Shown here in pieces: positions 45,533 through 51,902 of a stretch of DNA of 51,902 bases; positions within the stretch are counted from its first letter, which is position 1, and each line of letters opens with the position of its first letter. The stretch is taken from contig JAAWKZ010000005.1 of assembly GCA_022797635.1 (NCBI GenBank), positions 1 to 51,902 on the forward strand, read 5' to 3'. The notes below the pieces were generated by a model, which ran no database searches, was not told the origin of the DNA, and saw only the letters and a program-made list of their open reading frames with translations. Made by a program: the position numbers and the translations under genes. This stretch comes from Clostridia bacterium. Lineage in GTDB: Bacteria; Bacillota; Clostridia; TANB77; CAG-508.

Positions 45533-45551
45533 CTCATTTCTTTTATTTTTG

Positions 45552-45848
45552 TTATATTTCTCTTCCTTCTTTTCCTTTTGTAGTTTCCCTTTTTTCAGCT
45601 GCTTCTACTGCTTTTGCAGTATCTACTTCTGCTCTTTCTACAATGCCTTTAGACTTTCCACCCTTAGGAGCAGAATTAGAAACATAAAAACTTCTTTCTA
45701 AAGTATCTACTCTACTTAGTGACTCTTTTAGTTCTTGCATTTTAGGGTCTTCACTTTTTTCTATATCTACTTCTTCGTCTGGACAATCTACATCTATAAA
45801 TATCATTTTTAAAAAATTTAAAATTCCATTTTTTTCTCTTACTCTCAT
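45552..45848 (-). CDS. Hypothetical protein, 98 aa
   Basis: A short hydrophobic start (NGILNFLKMIFIDVDCP) is followed by an acidic segment (DEEVDIEKSEDPKMQELKES) and a charged, probably disordered Lys/Glu/Ala-rich tail. I recognise no family. GGAGGAAG lies about ten bases before the ATG, and a terminator follows, so it is probably expressed. It lies between tRNA-Met and rpoD. Confidence 0.55.
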   Translation of the reverse strand: MRVREKNGILNFLKMIFIDVDCPDEEVDIEKSEDPKMQELKESLSRVDTLERSFYVSNSAPKGGKSKGIVERAEVDTAKAVEAAEKRETTKGKEGREI

Positions 45849-45971
45849 ATTTTTTCTTCCTCCATAGGTTTATTTCCCATCACATACTATATTATACCAC
45901 ATTTTTCCTATTAAATCAAGCCTTTGGAGCTAAGTTAGTTATTAGCAAATAGAGATTAAAGAATTCTTATC

Positions 45972-47189
45972 TTAATTCATATAATCTCTTAGCTTTTTGC
46001 TTCTACTTGGGTGTCTTAGTTTCCTTAATGCTTTTGCTTCAATTTGTCTAATTCTTTCACGTGTAACCATGAACTCTTTTCCTACTTCTTCTAGAGTACG
46101 TGCTTTTCCATCTTCTAATCCAAATCTTAATTTTAAAACTTTCGCTTCCCTTGGAGTTAGTGTATTCATTACTTCTTCCAATTGCTCACGAAGTAAGGTA
46201 TAAGCTGCTGAATCTTGTGGAGCAGGGCTATCTTCATCTTGTATAAAATCACCTAAATGACTGTCGTCTTCTTCACCTATTGGTGTCTCTAATGACACTG
46301 GATCTTGTGCAATTTTTTGGATCTCCATTACTCTTTCTACTGGTATTTCCATCTCTTTTGCAATTTCTTCTGGTGATGGTTCACGCCCCATTTGTTGTAA
46401 AAGATGTCTTGATGTCCTAATTAATTTGTTAATGGTTTCTACCATATGAACAGGAATACGAATTGTCCTTGCTTGATCTGCTATCGCTCTTGTAATAGCT
46501 TGCCTAATCCACCAGGTTGCATAAGTACTGAATTTGAAGCCTTTAGTATAATCAAATTTTTCTACCGCCTTGATTAAGCCCATGTTACCTTCTTGAATTA
46601 AATCTAAGAAAAGCATTCCTCTTCCTACATACTTTTTGGCAATACTAACTACTAATCTCAAGTTAGATTCTGTTAATCTTTGTTTTGCCTCTTCGCTACC
46701 TGCTAAAATTTCTGTTGCTAATTCTAGTTCTTGGTCATAAGTTAAAAGTGGAATTTTTCCAATTTCTCTTAAATACATTCTAACAGGGTCATCTATACTA
46801 ACCCCTTCAATATTAGTTAAGTCAATTTCTTCTAACTTAATATCTTCTACATCTTGTAGGTCTTCCAAATCTGGTTCTACATCTAAATCATCATCTTGTA
46901 AAACACTAACACCTAAATCTTCAAAAGCATCAAATACTTTGTCTATTTGATCTGGATTAGTATCTTCTAATTCGTTTGCAAGTTCTCCATAAGTAATTTT
47001 TCCGTTTTCTTTTGCTTTTTTCAAAATAGTTTCTACTTTTGCTTTACTTACTTCATCTATTTCTTTCTTAGTATCTGCTAATTTCTCTTTTGCTTCAGAT
47101 TTTGAATTAAGTTCATCTTTATTTTCTGCTATCTTCTTTTTCACTTTTTTATTTTCTTCTACTGGCTCTTTTTTCTCTACTTTTTTCAT
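45972..47189 (-). CDS. rpoD: RNA polymerase primary sigma factor (SigA/RpoD)
   Basis: 405 residues. A Lys/Glu-rich N-terminus and region 1.1 (about 50-100) precede region 1.2 [18 protein letters not shown], region 2 [37 protein letters not shown] (-10 recognition), region 3, and region 4 [41 protein letters not shown] (-35 recognition). It lies 12 bp after dnaG on the same strand, the classic macromolecular-synthesis operon order without rpsU in the window. Confidence 0.97.
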   Translation of the reverse strand: MKKVEKKEPVEENKKVKKKIAENKDELNSKSEAKEKLADTKKEIDEVSKAKVETILKKAKENGKITYGELANELEDTNPDQIDKVFDAFEDLGVSVLQDDDLDVEPDLEDLQDVEDIKLEEIDLTNIEGVSIDDPVRMYLREIGKIPLLTYDQELELATEILAGSEEAKQRLTESNLRLVVSIAKKYVGRGMLFLDLIQEGNMGLIKAVEKFDYTKGFKFSTYATWWIRQAITRAIADQARTIRIPVHMVETINKLIRTSRHLLQQMGREPSPEEIAKEMEIPVERVMEIQKIAQDPVSLETPIGEEDDSHLGDFIQDEDSPAPQDSAAYTLLREQLEEVMNTLTPREAKVLKLRFGLEDGKARTLEEVGKEFMVTRERIRQIEAKALRKLRHPSRSKKLRDYMN

Positions 47190-47201
47190 TTTTTCAGCCT
47201 C

Positions 47202-48986
47202 CTACTTCATTTTTGCCAATTTTAAAATAACCTCATTCAATTCATTTTCTAATTGGCTTATATTTTCTGCACTATCTCCATCTAGCTTCTTCAATATCTG
47301 ATTTCTTCTTTGTACTAGTCTTTCTTTTTCATAAATACTAATTAAATCATCTATCGCCTTGTCAACATCTGTAATTTCAAAATCATATGCCATAATTTCT
47401 GTTAAATGACTAATCATATTTTCTTCTTCAAATTTGTCTAATATTTGACTAGTATTACTATTTCCTTTTTCTAATTCTTCATACAACTTTTTTAAAATTA
47501 CTTTATTTAATGAATGTTGAAAGTTTTCAGGTAAAATTACTTCTTTTAATCTGCTATACGTCTTTGCTTCTTCATTAATCAACAAATAAATGACCATATT
47601 TTCTCTTTTAATAACTGCTTCTGAAACCTCTTGTGTCTTTTCCTGATTTTTATTGTTCATTACACGTACTGGTCTCTCTAATTTCTTTGTTCCTGAATTT
47701 CCTGCATACATCAATTTATTAATTTCTGCTTGTATAGCTTCTTTTGATATTTTATAATCTTTAGAAAGTTTCTCAACATAAATTTCTCTTTCCATTTGAT
47801 TACTTACTTTTGCTAAAATTTTCGCAATTTCATTTAAAAATTTAATTTTGTCATTAGTTACTTCTAAATTCATATCTTTTTTAAGAATTTTTACTCTGAA
47901 TTCTACTAAAGAGATAGCATTTTCTACACATTTTTGGAATCTCTCTGGTCCATATTTTACAACATATTCATCTGGATCTTTTGCTCCTTCAATTTGCAAA
48001 ATGCGAAGATCACATCCCATATTTTGCAAAATTTCCATTCCTCTTAATATAGCATTTTGTCCAGCTCCATCTGCATCATATCCCAAAATAATCTTTTCAC
48101 TATGTCTTCTAAGTAACCTACCTTGTGCTTCTGTTAAAGCAGTTCCTAAAGAAGCTACTACATTTGTAATCCCTCTTTGATACAAAGAAATTGCATCCAT
48201 GTAGCCTTCTACGATAATAATTTTTTTTGTATCATGACGTTTTGCTACATTTAATCCAAATAAATGCCTGCCTTTGCTATATACAATATTTTCTGGTGAA
48301 TTGATATATTTAGGTTTACTATCATCTAATACTCTACCACCAAATGCAATTACTTTATCTCTAATATCTTGTATCGGAAACATAAGTCGCTTTCGAAAGC
48401 TATCCATATATTTACCATCTGGCGCTTTTTTAATAAGGCTAGATGCTAACATTTCTTCTTCTGTATAACCTTTTCCTTTGAGTATTTGATATAACTCATC
48501 AAAATTGCCTGCATATCCTATTAAGAAAGCTTTTAAAGTATTGTTATCTAGCTTTCTTTTCTTAATATACTCTTGTGCTGTTTTTGACGCTGGCTTGTAC
48601 AAATTTTCATGATAAAATTCTGCTGCAATTTGATTAATTTCATAGACTTTTGATTTTAATCTAGCCGTTTTTTCGTCTTCACCATTATCTAAAGTTGGTA
48701 ATTCGATATTCGCTCTTTCTGCTAAAAGCTCTAGTGTTTCTTTAAAATTTATACTTTCAATTTTGCTAACAAAATGAATAACATTTCCTCCTGCATTGCA
48801 GCCAAAGCAATGAAATATTTGCTTGTCTGGTGAAACAGCAAAAGAAGGAGATTTTTCTTTATGAAATGGACATAATCCAAAAAAGTTTCTCCCACTTCTT
48901 TTTAAAGTAACATATTGTGAAATAACATCTACAATATCATTATTACTTCTAATTTCTTCAATTAGTTCATCACTATATCTTACCAA
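47202..48986 (-). CDS. dnaG: DNA primase
   Basis: 594 residues. CHC2 zinc domain with C39, H42, C60 and C63 (LCPFHKEKSPSF...HCFGC). TOPRIM core IIVEGYMDAISLYQRG and GYDADGAGQ. The C-terminal helicase-binding domain spans about 440-594. Synthesises primers at the fork and pairs with DnaB. First visible gene of the dnaG-rpoD operon. The upstream gap to carD contains REP-like element F. Confidence 0.97.
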   Translation of the reverse strand: MVRYSDELIEEIRSNNDIVDVISQYVTLKRSGRNFFGLCPFHKEKSPSFAVSPDKQIFHCFGCNAGGNVIHFVSKIESINFKETLELLAERANIELPTLDNGEDEKTARLKSKVYEINQIAAEFYHENLYKPASKTAQEYIKKRKLDNNTLKAFLIGYAGNFDELYQILKGKGYTEEEMLASSLIKKAPDGKYMDSFRKRLMFPIQDIRDKVIAFGGRVLDDSKPKYINSPENIVYSKGRHLFGLNVAKRHDTKKIIIVEGYMDAISLYQRGITNVVASLGTALTEAQGRLLRRHSEKIILGYDADGAGQNAILRGMEILQNMGCDLRILQIEGAKDPDEYVVKYGPERFQKCVENAISLVEFRVKILKKDMNLEVTNDKIKFLNEIAKILAKVSNQMEREIYVEKLSKDYKISKEAIQAEINKLMYAGNSGTKKLERPVRVMNNKNQEKTQEVSEAVIKRENMVIYLLINEEAKTYSRLKEVILPENFQHSLNKVILKKLYEELEKGNSNTSQILDKFEEENMISHLTEIMAYDFEITDVDKAIDDLISIYEKERLVQRRNQILKKLDGDSAENISQLENELNEVILKLAKMK

Positions 48987-49146
48987 TTCAGAAACGCTAC
49001 CTTTCTATATCTTATCCTCTCAATCTCTTATCATAAAGTATATTATTTTACTTATCTTTCCATTAAACCGTATTAGTATTCTTATTATTATATTATTCGA
49101 CAAAAAAAAGATAAATCCTTCTTTACAATTTGACAATTCCATTATT

Positions 49147-49195
49147 TGTCAGTTATGGGACATATGTCAGTTAAACTAACGTCCCCAAACTGACA
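49147..49195. repeat. REPIN-like palindromic element F
   Basis: TGTCAGTTATGGGACATATG then TGTCAGTTAAACTAACGTCC and a closing CCAAACTGACA. A degenerate member of the family, next to the carD terminator. Confidence 0.75.
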
Positions 49196-49206
49196 AAAAC
49201 GAATAA

Positions 49207-49233
49207 CAGTGTAACCTTTTTTAGGTTACACTG
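49207..49233 (-). terminator. Terminator of the CarD-type gene
   Basis: CAGTGTAACC/GGTTACACTG with a six-base T-rich loop; the minus strand continues TTATTCGTTTTT. Confidence 0.75.
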
Positions 49234-49244
49234 CTTAGTATTCA

Positions 49245-49823
49245 TTATAAATTGGTTGTTCCTTCATTACTATCAAACGGAATGAATTTATTAACCATAC
49301 TTGTATTTAAATCAATTTCTTCATGTGGTGTTCTATACTCATCAAATGATAAACTTATCTTATTATCAATTAATTCCTCTACTTCTTCTTGTGAAGCATG
49401 TTCTGCTAAAACTAATTCACTAACTAAAATTTGTTTTGCATTGGAAAGCATTTTCTTTTCGCCAGTAGATAATCCTTTTTCTTTTTGTTTAAAAGCTAGA
49501 TTTCTAACAACATCCGCGATCTCATATACATCTCCACTTTTCATTTTTTCCATATTATCTCTATATCTTTTATTCCAATTTTGGGACATCTCTGTTTCGT
49601 CCTCTCCCAAAATAGAAATAACTTTTTCAGCTTCTTCTTTTCCTATTATATTTCTTACACCAATTTGTTCTGCCTTTGCTGTTGGAACCATTACTTTTAC
49701 TTCTCCTGGCATTTTGATAATATAATAAGCTTGGTTTTCTCCTAGAATATTTTTTTCTTCTATTGCATCTATTGTACCTGCTCCGTGCATTGGATATACA
49801 ATTTTATCACCTACATTAAACAT
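49245..49823 (-). CDS. CarD/CdnL-type RNA polymerase-binding regulator
   Basis: 192 residues from the ATG at 49823 (AAGGAGGGC upstream; the in-frame ATG at 49841 lacks a site). N-terminal Tudor-like RNA polymerase-interaction domain: MFNVGDKIVYPMHGAGTIDA, MPGEVKVMVPTAKAEQIGVR. C-terminal helical DNA-binding domain (about 75-165: KRYRDNMEKMKSGDVYEIADVVRNLAFKQKEKGLS...). Family members stabilise open complexes, especially at rRNA promoters. Confidence 0.93.
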   Translation of the reverse strand: MFNVGDKIVYPMHGAGTIDAIEEKNILGENQAYYIIKMPGEVKVMVPTAKAEQIGVRNIIGKEEAEKVISILGEDETEMSQNWNKRYRDNMEKMKSGDVYEIADVVRNLAFKQKEKGLSTGEKKMLSNAKQILVSELVLAEHASQEEVEELIDNKISLSFDEYRTPHEEIDLNTSMVNKFIPFDSNEGTTNL

Positions 49824-50022
49824 GTAAGCCCTCCTTCCCATTTGCCAAATAAATTAGTTAGTTAAGAACGGGATTGTCTCTTCTTAAACCACATAACTAT
49901 TATACTACAAAATTTGGTAAAAGTCAAAGCTTTTACTATTATTTTTTTCTTGTATTTTCCTTGTTTTCCTGTATTTTCAAGGTTTTCCAAGATTTAATAT
50001 TTTTTTATATTTATGTTACTTT

Positions 50023-50484
50023 TTATTTGCTTGTTGAACCAAACCCCCCTGTTCTTTCGCCTTCTGCCTCGTCATTGTCAACCACTTCAAACTTTTGGAA
50101 AATAGCTTGTCCAATACATTCGCCTTTTTTAATTTCAATATCTTCTGCTTTTATATTAAAAAATGCAAACATAAAGTGTCCATCATTATCTGGATTTTCA
50201 TAATAATCTGCATCTATAATTCCTACACTATTTGCCATAACTAATCCTTTTTTCTTCGGATTAGAGCTTCTATTACAAAGCATCATATATTCACCTTCTG
50301 GCATATATGCTTTTAAACCTGTTTTAATTAATGTTGGTGCTTGTCCTAATTTAAATGCTGGTACAACACAATCTTCTGCTGCTTCTATATCATAACCTGC
50401 TGAATATTTTGTTTTTCTAATTGGCATATGAATATCACTATTTTCAAAACCTTTTGCTACTTCAAATCCTCTTACTTTTCCCAT
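50023..50484 (-). CDS. dut: dUTP diphosphatase (trimeric dUTPase)
   Basis: 153 residues. Five dUTPase motifs: KYSAGYDIEAAED, NRSSNPKKKGLVMANSVGI, IDADYYENPDNDGHF, GECIGQAIFQKFE and C-terminal RTGGFGSTSK. Removes dUTP and supplies dUMP. The spacing between motifs 3 and 4 resembles the slightly longer Firmicutes/phage-type enzymes. AAGGAAG lies before the ATG. Confidence 0.93.
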   Translation of the reverse strand: MGKVRGFEVAKGFENSDIHMPIRKTKYSAGYDIEAAEDCVVPAFKLGQAPTLIKTGLKAYMPEGEYMMLCNRSSNPKKKGLVMANSVGIIDADYYENPDNDGHFMFAFFNIKAEDIEIKKGECIGQAIFQKFEVVDNDEAEGERTGGFGSTSK

Positions 50485-50637
50485 CTTTTTTCTTCCTTTC
50501 TATTTTTTCGTCATTATATCACAAGTTTTTTAAAAAAGAAACACTTAAATCTCTCTTTTATCTTCTAATTTTTTTGATTGTCAACCCTAAATCTTCTAAA
50601 AAAATTCGCCTTTATATCTGTACATTATATAGTTAAT

Positions 50638-50671
50638 AAACTGTCAACATACTTTAGTACATTGACAGTTT
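50638..50671. terminator. Hairpin between dut and the right-edge surface protein
   Basis: AAACTGTCAA/TTGACAGTTT around a 14-base loop. No strong T-run follows on the minus strand. It is not the GAAA-capped type seen after the DGR target. Confidence 0.5.
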
Positions 50672-50746
50672 AAATATATTAGTATTTATCATAAAACAGT
50701 TTTGAAATTATAAAATCCGTAACATTCTCTTACATTTCCTACTCTT

Positions 50747-51902
50747 TTAGATACAAAATCCTGGGGCTACAGCACTACTATATCCTGCACTATTATGATG
50801 ACCAACACTGCCACTAGCATTAACATTACAGAAGTCATTTCCACTACTGTAATAAGGCGAACGAAGCCACCAACCATATGCACTTCCTCCTGTCTTCTTT
50901 GTACGTTCACTACTTAATGAGTTCCAGCTCGCTGATATTCCTTGGTAATATTTATACTGGCCTCCCTCTGTTGTAATTGCATATGCATAATATCCACTTT
51001 GATATCCACTATTTACTATTTCGCTTGCTGCTAATAACCATAAATAATCGTTACATGTTGTTACACTACTTGCACTATTATATGTTGCAATATATCTTTT
51101 CTTTACTTGTTTAATATAAGCTTTATTACTTAGTTTTTCCTTTCCGTCTGTTCCATTTAAGAATGTTCTCATAGCGGTTGAACCCCAACCACCAGAATTT
51201 GTGTGACTACTATTCATGTTCTTTTGCGTTGAGCCTGTCATGAAATCCAAAAACTCAAAACTAATACTTGCTTTTGTATGGCTTCCTCCATATATTCCTG
51301 TATTTACTAAATCATCATGTTTGAAACCTAATACTCTTACTTGTCTTTCTTCCCCATTGTATTTTACTTTATAGATTCCACCTACACTTATTTCATAACG
51401 TTCTCCATTTGCTGTATATCCTGTTGCTTTTGTTGAACTACTGTTAATGCTACTATCTTTTGCTATTGCTGTCGCTATTCTGTTCATTGTTGCCCAGCTT
51501 GCATCATCTGATCCTATTGTAACTGGTGTTGGATCTTGTACTGTTATGCTACAGGTTGCCGACTTATTACTTCCATCTGCCGTCTTCGCTGTAATTGTTA
51601 CATTTCCTGCTTTTACTCCTGTTACTACACCACTAGAGTTTACTGTTGCTACTCCTGTATTGCTACTTGTCCATGTTACTCCTTTATTTGATGCATTACT
51701 TGGTGTTACTGTTGCAGTTAATTGCTTTGTTTTCCCTTTTTCTACAGTTGTAGGTGTTGGACTTACTGTTATTCCTGTTGCTAATTGTCTTACTGTTACT
51801 GCCCCTGATACTGTTTCTAATGCATTTCCTGCATTATCTACACTTAATACATGTAAATAGTAGGTTCCTGGTGAACTCGCATTTAAATTTATCGTTTGTC
51901 CA
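50747..51902 (-). CDS. Paralog of the DGR target, C-terminal part (runs off right edge)
   Basis: The frame is open to the window end, giving about 385 visible residues; the ATG at 51487 is internal. In order: the end of an FN3-like repeat (YYLHVLSVDNAG), a BIG2 domain (LATGITVSPTPTTVEKGKTK...SGVVTGVKAGNVTITAKTAD), then the same FGE/C-type-lectin-like domain as the DGR target (FLDFMTGS, MRTFLNGTDG, NDYLWLLAASE, WWLRSPYY, ending AVAPGFCI). The proteins are clearly paralogous. The VR-equivalent region is not an adenine-only derivative of any template here (for example GTAGCCCCA against GTTGCGCCT). No GAAA hairpin follows. Probably a non-diversified or formerly diversified relative. Confidence 0.88.
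   Translation of the reverse strand, partial: GQTINLNASSPGTYYLHVLSVDNAGNALETVSGAVTVRQLATGITVSPTPTTVEKGKTKQLTATVTPSNASNKGVTWTSSNTGVATVNSSGVVTGVKAGNVTITAKTADGSNKSATCSITVQDPTPVTIGSDDASWATMNRIATAIAKDSSINSSSTKATGYTANGERYEISVGGIYKVKYNGEERQVRVLGFKHDDLVNTGIYGGSHTKASISFEFLDFMTGSTQKNMNSSHTNSGGWGSTAMRTFLNGTDGKEKLSNKAYIKQVKKRYIATYNSASSVTTCNDYLWLLAASEIVNSGYQSGYYAYAITTEGGQYKYYQGISASWNSLSSERTKKTGGSAYGWWLRSPYYSSGNDFCNVNASGSVGHHNSAGYSSAVAPGFCI

Noticed and set aside
50747-50885. Second active VR for the TR array
   Set aside because: Apart from a 24-nt identical stretch it differs from every template at many non-adenine bases, including the conserved 3' end, and lacks the GAAA hairpin downstream.

Overview
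The window is low-GC DNA with short intergenic gaps, AT-rich promoters and strong AGGAGG-type ribosome binding sites. It looks like a spore-forming member of the Firmicutes, probably class Clostridia. The sporulation markers are an unannotated-size SpoVM peptide next to rpmB and a YlbJ-type membrane protein. The order rpmB / spoVM / (nth, cell-surface genes) / rpe-prkC-prpC-rlmN resembles the Bacillus rlmN-prpC-prkC-rsgA-rpe-spoVM-rpmB neighbourhood, with rsgA missing from the cluster. I cannot place it more finely.

Housekeeping regions. 0.5-22.3 kb holds truA, a Cof-type HAD phosphatase, cdaA, an arginase-family enzyme, pheST behind a T-box leader, an NfeD/SPFH membrane pair, rarA-ruvA, tcdA, rpmB, spoVM, nth, a bactofilin-like membrane protein, and the rpe-prkC-prpC-rlmN cluster. 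22.4-24.1 kb is aspS. 32.9-50.5 kb holds asnS, a SpoU-type methyltransferase with a frameshifted end, mfd, mgtA, ylbJ, a WG-repeat protein, tRNA-Met, dnaG-rpoD, a CarD-type regulator and dut.

The outstanding region is 24.2-32.4 kb (minus strand): a diversity-generating retroelement (DGR). Read in the direction of transcription it is: a membrane-anchored helper (31849-32331); a 939-residue prepilin-like, Ig/FN3-repeat surface protein whose last 45 codons are a variable repeat (VR, 29019-29153); a GAAA-capped hairpin (28913-28932); an Avd-type accessory protein (28462-28887); seven tandem template units (25402-28465); and a 371-residue DGR-type reverse transcriptase (24278-25393). The layout is canonical except that the single template repeat (TR) has become an array of seven TR-plus-downstream-RNA modules of about 420-478 bp. 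The avd-proximal template, TR7, differs from the VR at 13 bases, 12 of them adenines in the template, which is the DGR signature. The templates also differ from one another mainly at adenine positions, and TR6 looks like an already diversified sequence. Two hairpins in the downstream RNA vary by compensatory and G-U changes that fit a minus-strand transcript. Both window edges carry other members of the same prepilin-like family. The right-edge paralog has the same C-terminal fold but does not match the templates.

Two genes, at 11.1 kb and 34.6 kb, have much higher GC and different codon use, and look acquired. A family of at least six palindromic REP/REPIN-like elements built around a GGGGACGTT core sits between genes; two of them bracket the 34.6 kb gene.
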